Shown: positions 49,454 through 58,701, counted from the stretch's first letter. The stretch is DNA of 61,255 bases from Gemmatimonadaceae bacterium (GCA_035533755.1 DATLTC010000024.1:1-61255), one strand, 5' to 3'. The notes: a model not told the origin generated them from the sequence alone. Numbers and translations are program-made.

Positions 49454-50557
49454 ATGATGGGATCGGACCTCGGCGCGATCGTCGATCGCGCCGCGACGAC
49501 GATTCGACACGCGCGTCCCGGAGTCGGTGGAATCGTCGCCGCGATCTCCGGCGCGGACGTGTGCCTGCGCCCGTTCGGCACCCTCGGCACCTTCGATCGC
49601 CGGGCCGTGTGCGAGACCACCGTGTTCGAGATCGGCTCGGTGACCAAGCTGTTCACCGCCGCGCTCCTTGCCGCAACCGTTCTCGACGGGCGCGCAGCGT
49701 TGAACGAGCCGGTCGCCGAGTTGCTCCCCGAACTGCGCGGCCTGGCGGACGACATCACGCTCGTGAGATTGGCCACGCACACGGCCGGGTTGCCACGCCT
49801 GCCGCGAAACCTGATCGGGCGGTCGTGGATCCGGCACCCGTTGAACCCCTACGCGGGATACACGGAGCGCGCGCTCGTCGATGCGCTCCGCCGGCATCGC
49901 CCGGCGCGCCGCCTCCCGCCCATCCACCGGACCCCCGTGCGCTATTCGAATCTCGGCGCCGGGCTGCTCGGGGCCGCCCTCGCCCGGCGGCTGAACCTCT
50001 CGTACGAGGCGGCCGTGGTCGCGTACGTCTGCGCGCCGCTCGGCATGAACGACACGCGCATCGCGCTCACCCGGGATCAGGGCGAGCGGTTCGCCGCGCC
50101 GCACGGGGTGTTCGGGCTGCCCGCGGCGCGCTGGGAATTCGGCGCCCTCCAAGGCGCCGGCGCCTTGCGGTCAACGCCCGCCGATCTGATTCGCTTCGCG
50201 CGGGCCAGCGCCGGCGCCGCGCCGGAACCGCTGCGGAGCGCGCTGCTCGACGCGCAGCACCTCCGGGTGGAGACCCGCGACGCGGACGGCCGCCTGTCGG
50301 CGGGCCTCGGCCTCGCGTGGCACGCCTTCGAGACCGTCGGCGCCAGACGGCTCGTGCTCTGGCACAACGGGTCCACAGGTGGCTATCGGAGCTTCCTGGC
50401 CCTCGTGCCCGCGTTGCGACTGGGCGTCGTCGCGCTCGCCAACCGCGCACCGGGCCTGGAGGATCGCCTCCGCCCGGCAACGGCCCTGGACCGGATCGCG
50501 CTGACCGCCCTCCGCGATCTGCTCCGGCTCGACGCGAGCGATTCGCGGCCCGCCTAG
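49454..50557 (+). CDS. serine hydrolase (class C beta-lactamase/DD-peptidase family)
   Basis: 367 residues. The SxxK motif is SVTK (Ser62, Lys65), the YxN motif is YSN near residue 158 and the KTG-like element is HNGSTGG near the end. All three are intact, so an active acyl-serine enzyme is expected. I see no signal peptide, which is unusual for a beta-lactamase and hints at a cytoplasmic esterase or amidase role. The stop TAG overlaps the convergent amidohydrolase stop as CTAG (50554-50557). It may be the last gene of the sugar operon or independent. Confidence 0.9.
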   Translation: MMGSDLGAIVDRAATTIRHARPGVGGIVAAISGADVCLRPFGTLGTFDRRAVCETTVFEIGSVTKLFTAALLAATVLDGRAALNEPVAELLPELRGLADDITLVRLATHTAGLPRLPRNLIGRSWIRHPLNPYAGYTERALVDALRRHRPARRLPPIHRTPVRYSNLGAGLLGAALARRLNLSYEAAVVAYVCAPLGMNDTRIALTRDQGERFAAPHGVFGLPAARWEFGALQGAGALRSTPADLIRFARASAGAAPEPLRSALLDAQHLRVETRDADGRLSAGLGLAWHAFETVGARRLVLWHNGSTGGYRSFLALVPALRLGVVALANRAPGLEDRLRPATALDRIALTALRDLLRLDASDSRPA

Positions 50558-51534
50558 CCCAACCGGAGCAGCACCGCCGCGTTGCCGCCCATGATCGCGG
50601 CGCGCTCGGCGTCGGACACGGGCAACGCCCGCAGGCTCTCGAGCATCTTCGGGATGCTGCCGATCTGGTGCGGGTAATCGCTGCCGGCTAGCAGGTGCGC
50701 GGGCCCGGCGAACGCCAGCGCGAGCTTCATGGCGTCGGGATCGAAGTTCACCGTGTCGTAGTAGAACCGGCGCAGGTACTCGCTGGGCGGCCGGTCGATG
50801 TGGGCCCGGCAATCGGGGAACGCGTGGAACCCGCGGTCCAACCGCTCGGCCAGATAGGGAATGGCACCCCCCATGTGCGTGAGCACCCAGCGGATGTTCG
50901 GGAACCGCTCCACCACGCCGCTGAATACGAGCTTCGCGGCCGCCAGCGTGGTATCGAACGGGAACCCGACGAGCGGCATCAGCCAGTAGTCCGTCATCGC
51001 TTCCACGCCCACCGGATCGGTGGGGTGGATGTAGAGCACGGCGTTGAGCCGGTTGGCCTCTTCGTACAGGGGCCAGAACCGCTCGTCGGCCAGGGCCACG
51101 CCGTTCACGTTGCTGAACAGCATCGCGCCCGGCAAGTGCAGTTGGGTCATCGCCCGGCGCAACTCGGCCACCGACGCCGAGGGATCGTTGAGCGGCAGCG
51201 TGGCCAGCGCCGTGAAGTGCGCGCCGCGCTCCTGGATGACGCGCGCGAAGGCGTCGTTCACCAGGCGCGCGAACTTCACGGCCGTGGCCGGCGTCTCCAC
51301 GTGCGTGCCCGGCGTGGTGAGCGTGATCACCTGCTTGCTCACCCCCGCCGCGTCGAGCACGTCCTGGCGATAGGCGATGTCGCGGTGCCCGCGCACCGCC
51401 ACGTTGAAGTCGCCGGGATAGTGGATGCAGGGGTTCCCGTCGGCGTCGTCGGTCACGCGCACGGCACTGTCGCCGGTGCGCAGGGCGTCGAGGTATTCGG
51501 GCGGGTAGAAGTGATTGTGGAAGTCGATGATCAT
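50554..51534 (-). CDS. amidohydrolase (ACMSD-like) metal-dependent hydrolase or decarboxylase
   Basis: 326 residues from ATG 51534. The TIM-barrel amidohydrolase signatures are present: DFHNHFYPPE at the N terminus (metal ligands in HxH), HPTDP near residue 178, HMGG near residue 230 and AGSDYPHQIG near residue 285 with the final Asp. This set is typical of the aminocarboxymuconate-semialdehyde decarboxylase/2-hydroxy-acid group (PF04909). Substrate is unknown; 2-pyrone, hydroxybenzoate or amidase chemistry are all possible. It lies 18 bp after the MFS permease on the same strand, which suggests import plus degradation of one compound. Confidence 0.88.
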   Translation of the reverse strand: MIIDFHNHFYPPEYLDALRTGDSAVRVTDDADGNPCIHYPGDFNVAVRGHRDIAYRQDVLDAAGVSKQVITLTTPGTHVETPATAVKFARLVNDAFARVIQERGAHFTALATLPLNDPSASVAELRRAMTQLHLPGAMLFSNVNGVALADERFWPLYEEANRLNAVLYIHPTDPVGVEAMTDYWLMPLVGFPFDTTLAAAKLVFSGVVERFPNIRWVLTHMGGAIPYLAERLDRGFHAFPDCRAHIDRPPSEYLRRFYYDTVNFDPDAMKLALAFAGPAHLLAGSDYPHQIGSIPKMLESLRALPVSDAERAAIMGGNAAVLLRLG

Positions 51535-51552
51535 GACGGTGCCAGGCGGCGG

Positions 51553-52806
51553 TCAGGCCGCGGCCGTGGGTGGCGGCGCCACGCGCGGCCGGAAGAGGAC
51601 GGCGAACACGATGCCGATGGCGAGGGCGCCCACCGACGGCACGAGCCAGATGCGGTGCCAGTCGTGCACCACCGCCGTGCACTGCTGCGCGGCGGCGGCC
51701 GCGGCCGTGCAGGCCGGATTCACGGTGGCGTAGCGATTGGTCACCGCGCCCGAGACGAAGGCGCCGATGAAGTACCCCACGCCGTTGGTCACGAAGTTGA
51801 TGAAGCCCTGCGCGGCGGCGCGGATCTTCGGCCCCGCCTTCTCGTCGGTGTAGATCTGGCCGGCCACGAAGAAGAAATCGTAGCACACGCCGTGGATCAC
51901 GATGCCCAGATAGATCAGCCACATCCCCGAGCCCGCGTTGCCGTTGGCGAACGCGAAGTAGCGCAGCGCCCAGGCGAGCATGCCGCCCACCATGATCGCC
52001 TTGATGCCGAACCGGCGCAGCACGAACGGGAGCATGAGCAGGAACGGCACCTCGAAGAACTGGCCGAACGTCTGGATGAACGCCGGCTCGGGCGCGCGGA
52101 TCTCGTTGAGGAAGGGATTGGCGAACGTGTAGTAGAACTGCAGCGGAATGCAGAGCAGGAACGAGCCGAGCACGAAGATCAGGAAGTCGCGGTCCCTGAG
52201 CAGCTCCAGCGCGTCGAGCCCGAGCGCATCGCGCGCGCTGAACGGCGCGCCGGCGGCCCGCGGCGGCGTGTGCGGCAGCGTCAGCGAGAACAGGCCCATC
52301 ACCACCGATGCCCCCGCCGCCACGCGCATCGGCAGGGCCAGCGCGTCGGCGTGCAACCACTTGCCGATCACGATGCCGGCGGCGATCCACCCCACCGTGC
52401 CCAGCACGCGGATGTACGGAAAGTCGCGCGCCGGATCCTGCACGTGGTGGAACGAGATCGAGTTGGTGAGCGAGAGCGTCGGCATGAAGCACAACGCGTA
52501 GACGATCAGCAGCGGATAGAAATGGCCGAACGTGGTCTGGGTCGAGACCTCCCACATGACCACGGCACCCACTAGGTGCAGAACGGCCAACAGCTTCTCG
52601 GTGGCGAAGAACCGGTCGGCCACCATTCCCACGAAGAACGGGGACACGATGGCCGCGATGGCCGTGGCCCCGTAGGCCAGCCCGATTTGCGAATCGGTGA
52701 ACTTGAGCGTCGTACCGAGGTAGGTCCCCATGGTGACGAACCAGGCTCCCCAGATGAAATACTGGAGGAACATCATCACCGAGAGCTTCGTGCGGGCGGT
52801 GTTCAC
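51553..52806 (-). CDS. MFS permease, nucleoside/sugar:H+ symporter type
   Basis: 417 residues from GTG 52806. About twelve membrane helices begin with [19 protein letters not shown], a signature of PF03825 (NupG/XapB). The mid-loop [14 protein letters not shown] and the later [17 protein letters not shown] also fit the family. The relatives in Bacteroidetes and Planctomycetes usually neighbour sugar epimerases and Gfo/Idh enzymes and are thought to take up sugars or sugar derivatives. Here the same kinds of genes lie within 5 kb. It is divergent from cutC with a 158-bp gap. Confidence 0.9.
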   Translation of the reverse strand: MNTARTKLSVMMFLQYFIWGAWFVTMGTYLGTTLKFTDSQIGLAYGATAIAAIVSPFFVGMVADRFFATEKLLAVLHLVGAVVMWEVSTQTTFGHFYPLLIVYALCFMPTLSLTNSISFHHVQDPARDFPYIRVLGTVGWIAAGIVIGKWLHADALALPMRVAAGASVVMGLFSLTLPHTPPRAAGAPFSARDALGLDALELLRDRDFLIFVLGSFLLCIPLQFYYTFANPFLNEIRAPEPAFIQTFGQFFEVPFLLMLPFVLRRFGIKAIMVGGMLAWALRYFAFANGNAGSGMWLIYLGIVIHGVCYDFFFVAGQIYTDEKAGPKIRAAAQGFINFVTNGVGYFIGAFVSGAVTNRYATVNPACTAAAAAAQQCTAVVHDWHRIWLVPSVGALAIGIVFAVLFRPRVAPPPTAAA

Positions 52807-52964
52807 GGGATTTGCTTCCTCCGGACGGGGCGGGGCGCGGGTGGCCCCATGCTCGGGGCCGCATGCACGACGTCGGACTGGCGGGCCGGGCTAAATTAAG
52901 GCGCGGTTGGAGTTTCGCTACCCATACCTTGCGTTAACGCGATCAAAGAGGAAGTCTTAGGTCC

Positions 52965-53780
52965 GTGTCCGTCACCCCCATCTCGAACCCGACCATAGCC
53001 TCCGGCGTGCTGGTGGAAGCCTGCGTGGACTCGGTGGAGTCCGCCCTCGCGGCGGAAGCCGGGGGCGCGTCGCGCATCGAGCTCAGCGAGAACCTGTACG
53101 AAGGCGGCACCACCCCGAGCGCCGGGCTCATCGCCCTCGCCCGCGAACGCGTGCGGATTCCGATCCACGTGCTCATTCGCCCGCGCGGCGGCGATTTCCT
53201 CTATGACGAGGACGAGGTGCGGGTGATGCTGGGCGACATCGCGCTCGCCAAGGAGATCGGCGTCGACGGGATCGTGCTCGGCGCGCTCTTCCCCGACGGA
53301 TCGGTGGACGATCGATGCACGCGCCTGCTCGTCGAGGCCTCGCGCCCGCTGTCCACCACGTTCCACCGCGCCTTCGACCTCGTGCGCGACCCGTTCGAGG
53401 CGCTCGACACCCTCGTCGCGCTGGGCGTGGACCGCGTGCTCACCTCCGGCGGCGCCCCCACGGCGGCCGAAGGGCTGGAGACGCTGGCCGCCCTCGCCTG
53501 GCGCTCCGAGGGCCGGGGCACGATCACCGCCGCCGGCGGGATCAGCGACCACAACGTGGCCCGCATCGTGACCGAGGCCGGCGTGTCCGAGGTGCACGTG
53601 CGCGCCAGCCGGCGCCGCGACAGCCTGATGCGCTTCCGCCGCGAGAGCGTCACGCTGGGCAAGCCGTACGTGCCCGACGAGTACGCGCGCGTCGTGACCA
53701 CGGCCGACCTCGTCCGGCAGGTGGTGTCGGCCTGCGCCGAAGCGAGCGCGCCGCCCACCACCGAGACCGCCGCCGACTGA
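52965..53780 (+). CDS. cutC: copper homeostasis protein CutC
   Basis: 271 residues, GTG start. A TIM-barrel protein with the family's strands: VLVEACVDSVESALAAEAGG at the N terminus, IELSENLYEGGTTPS, IPIHVLIRPRGGDFLY, and FHRAFDLVRDP. CutC was linked to copper tolerance in E. coli but its biochemical role is still uncertain; it may be a sugar-phosphate- or metal-binding enzyme. The 5' gap of 158 bp holds its promoter. It is the only + strand gene in a block where neighbours on both sides are on the minus strand. Confidence 0.94.
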   Translation: MSVTPISNPTIASGVLVEACVDSVESALAAEAGGASRIELSENLYEGGTTPSAGLIALARERVRIPIHVLIRPRGGDFLYDEDEVRVMLGDIALAKEIGVDGIVLGALFPDGSVDDRCTRLLVEASRPLSTTFHRAFDLVRDPFEALDTLVALGVDRVLTSGGAPTAAEGLETLAALAWRSEGRGTITAAGGISDHNVARIVTEAGVSEVHVRASRRRDSLMRFRRESVTLGKPYVPDEYARVVTTADLVRQVVSACAEASAPPTTETAAD

Positions 53781-53810
53781 CGCGCCGGGCGCGCGCCACG
53801 CCGCCCCGAG

Positions 53811-54650
53811 TCAGAAGGTCAGCCGGTCCAGATACGCGAAGCTCGCCCGCGCCGACGCCATGGGTTGCGGCGCGTCGTCGCGCTCCACGAAGCAGTGCGT
53901 GAGCCCGGCGCGCTCGAACGCGCCGAGGATCTTCGGGAAGTCGATCCGACCCGCGCCCACGTCCGCCATCTTGCCGTCGGCGGTGCGGTCCTTGGCGTGC
54001 ACCATCGGGAACCGGCTCGGATCCCGCGCCAGATACGCGAGCGGATCCTGTCCGCCGTTCACCATCCAGTAGATGTCGATCTCCATCTTCACCAGCGAAC
54101 GGTCGCACTCGGCCAGCAGCAGGTCGTAGGGCAACCGGCCGTCCACGGGCGTGAACTCGAAATCGTGGTTGTGGTACGCGAACTGGAGACCGGCCTGCTT
54201 GGCCGCCGCGCCCGCGGCGTTGAACCGCGCCGCCACGCGCTTGAGGCCGTCGGTCGTGCGGTCCTTCTCGTCGATCCACGGGCACACGATGTACGACTGG
54301 CCGAGCACCAGCGCGTCGTCGAGGTCGCGCTTCCACTCGTCCATCGCCGCCGGCACGGCCACGTGCGACGACGGAGCTACGAGCCCATGGCGGCCGAGCA
54401 TCGCGCGCACGTCCCTGGGCGACCGGCCGAAGAGGCCGGCGAACTCCACTTCGCGATAGCCGATCGCCGCCACGGCGGCGAGGGTGCCCTCGACGTCCGC
54501 GGCCATCGCGGTGCGCACCGTGTAGAGCTGGAGCCCGATCGCGCGCAGCCTGTCCGCGCGCCCGCGCCACTCCGCCGCCGCCAACCCCGGCAGCAGCGCG
54601 CCGCCGGCCACCGCGCCCAGCGCGGTGCGAATGAAATCCCGCCGTTCCAT
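53811..54650 (-). CDS. TAT-exported sugar phosphate isomerase/epimerase-like TIM barrel
   Basis: 279 residues from ATG 54650. The N terminus has a TAT signal (ERRDFIRTALGAVAGG), with cleavage near LAAA. The TIM barrel is of the AP endonuclease 2/xylose isomerase-like type (PF01261): IGLQLYTVR, EVEFAGLFG, YHNHDFEF, the metal Glu in KMEIDIYWM, HAKDRT and the last Glu in FVERDD. An exported epimerase acting on non-phosphorylated keto-sugars is typical beside DUF1080 genes. It follows the M61 gene with only 5 bp, so the two form an operon. Confidence 0.9.
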   Translation of the reverse strand: MERRDFIRTALGAVAGGALLPGLAAAEWRGRADRLRAIGLQLYTVRTAMAADVEGTLAAVAAIGYREVEFAGLFGRSPRDVRAMLGRHGLVAPSSHVAVPAAMDEWKRDLDDALVLGQSYIVCPWIDEKDRTTDGLKRVAARFNAAGAAAKQAGLQFAYHNHDFEFTPVDGRLPYDLLLAECDRSLVKMEIDIYWMVNGGQDPLAYLARDPSRFPMVHAKDRTADGKMADVGAGRIDFPKILGAFERAGLTHCFVERDDAPQPMASARASFAYLDRLTF

Positions 54651-54655
54651 GCGAT

Positions 54656-56257
54656 CTACCCCTTGTTGCCGGTGAGCCATCCCTGGCGAATTCTGAGCTG
54701 CTCCGGCGTCGGATCGGGCACGAGCTCGATCGTCCACCGCGCGCCGGCGCGATCCAGCCTGAGCCCGGCGCCGGCCAGCACGCTGTCGAAATCGACGTCG
54801 TCGGTGCCGCCCACGTGCCGGTCGAACCAGTCGTGCATGTTCACGCCGGCGGCCTCGCTCACGGCGCGCTCCACGTCGTCCTCGGTGTACCCGCGTCCCT
54901 GCAGGTAGTACGACGCGTTGGGCTGGTCCCAGGAACGCTTGCGCAGGTTGTCGAACGCGTCGCCGAGCGTGCGCCGATCGTGGGTCCGCTCGCGGATGAA
55001 CAGGTCCAGGTAGAGCGCGCGGCCCGCGCCCTGGGTGTAGTACGTGAGGAACACCTGCTGGCGATTGTTCGGCTGCGTGGTGGCCGCGCCGTCCCAGAAC
55101 GGCGCCTCGAACGACGCCATGCGCGGCGACACTTCCTTGCGGCCGGGCGCCGTGAGGTTCTGCTGGATGATGCCCGCCGCCGCGTCGAGCATCTCCGCCT
55201 GATCGGTGATGCCGGCGCGGTGCAGCGCCATCTGCCCGTAGTACTGCGTCCACCCCTCGGCCACCCAGAGGCTCGGTTCGTAGCGCTCGCGCGTGTAGTC
55301 GAACGGCCCGAGCAGCATCGGCCGCACCCGCTTCACGTTCCACACGTGGAAATACTCGTGCGCCGCCGTGCCCACGCCGGACAGCACCGTGGCCGTGTCC
55401 ACCCAGGGACGGCGGTCGGCGATCTGCGTGGAGAAGAGATGCTCCATGCCGTCGCCGCCCGGGAAGCCAATGTGGAACAGGAACGTGTACATGCGGATGG
55501 GCGGCGGGCCGAACACCGAGTTCTCATAGGTCACGATCTTCTTCACGTCGCCCACGAACCGCGCCCGCTCGTCGGGCGTGGTGGGGCCGTTGTGATGGAC
55601 CATCGTGCGGTACAGCACGCCGTCCACCCGGAAGCTGTCCACCATGAACGTGGGCGACACCTCGGTGGGCGTGTCGACCAGCCGGTCGTAGTTCTCGAAC
55701 CGGTAGTCCACCTGATCGTTCACCGCCGCGTCGCCGTTGATGATGTGCCAGCCGGCGGGCAGCACCACGTGCAGCGACACGGGGTCGGGCTTGTGGTGCT
55801 CCACGTACATGAACAGCGACGGGCCGTTCCAGGTGGCGTGGATGGTGTCGAGCACGCTGAACGTGCCCGACATGGGCGCGTCGGCGTACGAGCGGTAGCG
55901 CACGCGCACGGCGGACAGCCCCTTCACGGACAGGCGCCAGCGCGAGCCATCGGTGCGTTCCCACCGCACGGGCTGCCCCGACGGCGTCGTGACGGTGAAG
56001 TCCTGCACGTTCTTGGCAAAGAACATCGGCGCGTACCGGCCGGGCGACCACACGGGCATCTGCAGCGCGAGCGTGTCGGCGGCCAGCCCGCCAACGTCGA
56101 TCTGGATGTCGAACAAATGCGACGCCGGAACGGGCATCGCGATCCGGTAGGCGATGGAATAGGCGCCGGGCCGCTGCGCCGCGGCGCGGGACGCGACGGC
56201 GGCAACCAGCAGGGCGGCGAGCGCGGCCAAGCCGCGCGCGGGACGGAACAGTGACAC
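54656..56257 (-). CDS. M61-family metallopeptidase without PDZ domain
   Basis: 533 residues from GTG 56257, which gives a good signal peptide (SLFRPARGLAALAALLVAA; cleavage near RAAA); a TTG at 56290 would lengthen it. The N-terminal domain leads to the zinc site HEYFH near residue 318 with the downstream Glu in EGWTQYYG. Glycyl aminopeptidase-type M61 enzymes usually end with a PDZ domain after this catalytic unit; here the chain ends some 30 residues later (QLRIRQGWLTGNKG), so PDZ is missing. Presumably a periplasmic peptidase. It precedes the epimerase with a 5-bp gap. Confidence 0.9.
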   Translation of the reverse strand: MSLFRPARGLAALAALLVAAVASRAAAQRPGAYSIAYRIAMPVPASHLFDIQIDVGGLAADTLALQMPVWSPGRYAPMFFAKNVQDFTVTTPSGQPVRWERTDGSRWRLSVKGLSAVRVRYRSYADAPMSGTFSVLDTIHATWNGPSLFMYVEHHKPDPVSLHVVLPAGWHIINGDAAVNDQVDYRFENYDRLVDTPTEVSPTFMVDSFRVDGVLYRTMVHHNGPTTPDERARFVGDVKKIVTYENSVFGPPPIRMYTFLFHIGFPGGDGMEHLFSTQIADRRPWVDTATVLSGVGTAAHEYFHVWNVKRVRPMLLGPFDYTRERYEPSLWVAEGWTQYYGQMALHRAGITDQAEMLDAAAGIIQQNLTAPGRKEVSPRMASFEAPFWDGAATTQPNNRQQVFLTYYTQGAGRALYLDLFIRERTHDRRTLGDAFDNLRKRSWDQPNASYYLQGRGYTEDDVERAVSEAAGVNMHDWFDRHVGGTDDVDFDSVLAGAGLRLDRAGARWTIELVPDPTPEQLRIRQGWLTGNKG

Positions 56258-56325
56258 GAGACGATCTCCGATCGGGGTAGGGCCGACCAAGCATGTCGCG
56301 GCGCCCGCCCCGGGTCAATCGCCGC

Positions 56326-57189
56326 CTACAGGTGCTGCCGGCCCCGCGGATCGGATCGCCGCTCCACCACGCGCACCGCCAGCAGCCGGTGATCGGCGCG
56401 GTCGATCATGCGCGTGAGCGATTCATTGGGCCGGCGCGCCGCCCAGCCCAGCGAGAACGGCACCGGCGCCGACCGCTCTCCCGACTGCCGCAGCCGCTCC
56501 ACCACGCCGTCGGCCTGGCTCTCGTCGGCGTCCACCAGAATGACCACGAATTCATCGCCGCCCACGCGCACCACGGCCTCCTCGGCCCGCACGTGCCGCA
56601 TGAGGAACCGCGCCATGCGCACCAGGATCCGGTCCCCCGCCTGATGGCCGAACTCGTCGTTGTACTGCTTGAAATGGTCGATGTCCACGAAGATGCAGCC
56701 CCACCGTCCCGCGGGATCGCGCTTGAACTGGTCGTCCAGTTGGTCGAGGTACCGGCGGTTGAGCGCCCCGGTGAGGGCGTCGTGCGTGCTCATCTCCACC
56801 AGCTCGGCTTCGAGTTGCTTGCGCGCCGTGATGTCGATGAGCACGCCGTGGTAGTACATCTGCCCCGATTCCGGATCCCGCACCACGTAGCTCGTGTCGA
56901 GCACGGTGCGCACCTGGCCGTCGGGCCGGCGGAGGTCGAACTCGAAGTTCCTTACCATGCCGTCGCGGGCCAACATCTCGCGCTGCATCTCGCGCCGCCT
57001 CGGGTCCACCAGAAGGTCGGCCGCGCGATACGGCGCCAATTCGTCCAGCGATTGGACGCCGAGCATCGACAGGAAGGCCGGATTCGCGTCCAGGATCTGC
57101 CCGTCCATGGACGTGATGTAGAGCCCTTCGCCAAGGTTGCGGGCGAACTGGAGCAGGGCCTCCGGATCGGACAGCGAGCTGTACCGCAT
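56326..57189 (-). CDS. PAS-GGDEF diguanylate cyclase
   Basis: 287 residues, cytoplasmic. A PAS domain occupies about 10-125 (MDGQILDANPAFLSMLG, with the exit helix DITARKQLEAEL), then a coiled connector and a GGDEF domain from about 135. The signature GGDEF is exact at residues 210-214, and DIDHFKQYNDEFGHQAGD gives the Mg and GTP contacts, so it should make c-di-GMP. The product-inhibition site RxxD is replaced by RAEE nine residues upstream of GGDEF, so feedback could be weak. No EAL domain is present. It is divergent from bactofilin with a 144-bp gap. Confidence 0.93.
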   Translation of the reverse strand: MRYSSLSDPEALLQFARNLGEGLYITSMDGQILDANPAFLSMLGVQSLDELAPYRAADLLVDPRRREMQREMLARDGMVRNFEFDLRRPDGQVRTVLDTSYVVRDPESGQMYYHGVLIDITARKQLEAELVEMSTHDALTGALNRRYLDQLDDQFKRDPAGRWGCIFVDIDHFKQYNDEFGHQAGDRILVRMARFLMRHVRAEEAVVRVGGDEFVVILVDADESQADGVVERLRQSGERSAPVPFSLGWAARRPNESLTRMIDRADHRLLAVRVVERRSDPRGRQHL

Positions 57190-57333
57190 GCCAAGGAACT
57201 TCCCTACGGCATGGTTGGGGCGCTACTTCGGAATTTGTTCGGTTGGCAGCGGTGGCCGGCGTCACCGACTTCGTGCTGGCGAATCCCCCATCCTGGCGCG
57301 AAGTTGGGTCCTCCACCCGCACCCTCCAACCCC

Positions 57334-57780
57334 ATGAGCCTCTTTCAGAAGCGCCACGGGCCGACCAGCGAACCGGCGGCCACCGGCTACTCGATCTTCG
57401 ACGCCCAGATGCGAGTCCGGGGCGACGTGGAGACCGACGGCACGCTGCGCGTGGACGGCCGCCTCGAGGGGAACATCCGGGGCGCCGACGTGGTGGTGGT
57501 GGCCACCGGAGCGTCGATCGTGGGCGATGTGTCGGCGCGCGAGGTGATCATCGGCGGGACGGTCACGGGCAACGTGACCGCCGTCCAGCGCGTGGAATTG
57601 CAGGCGAGCGGCGCCGTGGCCGGCGATGTCGAGGCCGCGGCGATCATGATCCAGGAGGGAGGCCGCGTGGAGGGACGGATGTCCATCCATCCCGTGGCGG
57701 CCAACGGACGCCAGGGAGCCAGCGCGTCGCCGGCTCCCGCCCCGCACCTCCGGACCGCCTACAACGGCGACGCCGGCTGA
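57334..57780 (+). CDS. bactofilin (polymer-forming cytoskeletal protein)
   Basis: 148 residues from ATG 57334. The right-handed beta-helix core is repeated in short strands: MRVRGDVETDGTLRVDGRLE, then VVVVATGASIVGDVSAREVI and VTGNVTAVQRVELQASG. N and C termini are disordered (start MSLFQKRHGPTSEP, end Ala/Pro-rich). Bactofilins polymerise without nucleotide and scaffold cell-wall enzymes. The next gene, an M23 peptidase 9 bp later, is the classic partner: similar bactofilin/M23 pairs control cell shape in Helicobacter, Hyphomonas and others. Confidence 0.95.
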   Translation: MSLFQKRHGPTSEPAATGYSIFDAQMRVRGDVETDGTLRVDGRLEGNIRGADVVVVATGASIVGDVSAREVIIGGTVTGNVTAVQRVELQASGAVAGDVEAAAIMIQEGGRVEGRMSIHPVAANGRQGASASPAPAPHLRTAYNGDAG

Positions 57781-57789
57781 CCCGTTCCC

Positions 57790-58626
57790 GTGGCCACCCA
57801 CTCCACCCCCGACAGCCGCGGCCGCGGCTGGACGATCATCCTCGTCCCTCCCCATCCCACGGGGAAGACGCGGAGCGTGCGCGTGCACATGCGGCAGGTG
57901 CGCACGCTGGTGGCCACCGCGATGCTGGCGTTCGTGGGCTACGCCGGGTGGTCCATGATCGAGGCCCTGCAGGTGAACGCCACCGCGGAGCAGTTGGCCC
58001 AGGTGCAGCGGCTGGCCGTCACGCTGAGCGACAGCCTGCAGGCGTCGCAGTCGCGCGCCGACTCGGCGTTGCGGCTGGCGGCCGTGACGGCCAACGTGGC
58101 CCACGGCCCCAAGCTGGTGACGCGCCTGGTGAACCGCGTCGGGCGCGCCAACACGGCGTCGGTGGGCGAACCGGCGGCGGGCGTGATCCTGCCGGTGATC
58201 GGACGGATCACGAGCAAGTTCGCGGAGTCACGCTGGCATCCGATTCTCAATCTGTTCCGCCCGCACGAGGGGGTGGACATCTCGGCGCCACGGGGCACGA
58301 ACATCACGGCGCCTGCCGACGGGCGGGTGACGTTCGTGGGGCACCGGCTGGGCGATGGGCTCCTGGTGGAACTCGACCACGGCGGCGGCGTGATCACCCT
58401 GTACGCCCACTGCCAGCGGGTGCTGGTGGGGGAAGGCGAGTACGTGGCCGCCGGCGCGGTGATCGCCACGGTGGGTTCCAGCGGGCTGGCCACCGGCCCC
58501 CACGTACACTTCGAGGTGATGGTCAACGGCCGGCACGTGGATCCGCTCAAGTACCTGCTGGAGCCGCGTGACTCGACCCCCGCCTTTGCCGCCGGCGACC
58601 ACCCGGACGAGCAGCAACCGCGCTAA
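57790..58626 (+). CDS. M23 family peptidoglycan endopeptidase, membrane anchored
   Basis: 278 residues from GTG 57790, 9 bp after bactofilin. A basic cytoplasmic N-terminal part (PPHPTGKTRSVRVHMRQVRT) leads to one membrane helix (LVATAMLAFVGYAGWSMI), a short coiled coil and the LytM/M23 domain (about 130-255). Zinc ligands are in HEGVD and HVHFEV, with the catalytic LYAHC site. All required residues are present, so an active endopeptidase acting on peptide cross-links is expected. The neighbour order with bactofilin suggests the tail in the cytoplasm binds bactofilin and positions the enzyme. Confidence 0.94.
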   Translation: MATHSTPDSRGRGWTIILVPPHPTGKTRSVRVHMRQVRTLVATAMLAFVGYAGWSMIEALQVNATAEQLAQVQRLAVTLSDSLQASQSRADSALRLAAVTANVAHGPKLVTRLVNRVGRANTASVGEPAAGVILPVIGRITSKFAESRWHPILNLFRPHEGVDISAPRGTNITAPADGRVTFVGHRLGDGLLVELDHGGGVITLYAHCQRVLVGEGEYVAAGAVIATVGSSGLATGPHVHFEVMVNGRHVDPLKYLLEPRDSTPAFAAGDHPDEQQPR

Positions 58627-58692
58627 CCGGCTGTTTAGCTGAAGAATCCGCTAAGTCCGCCCACGGCGCACCGTGCACGCCGTTCGCTGGTC

Positions 58693-58701
58693 TGATATGT
58701 T
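58693..58701 (+). promoter_or_regulatory. extended -10 promoter element for tatA
   Basis: TGATATGTT (TGn plus TATGTT) lies about 90 bp before the tatA start. A matching -35 cannot be seen, as expected for an extended -10 promoter. Confidence 0.35.

Noticed and set aside
50171-52864. 897-residue open frame on the minus strand overlapping the MFS and amidohydrolase genes
   Set aside because: It is out of frame with both recognised genes, Arg/Gly-rich and motif-free; the two real genes explain the region.
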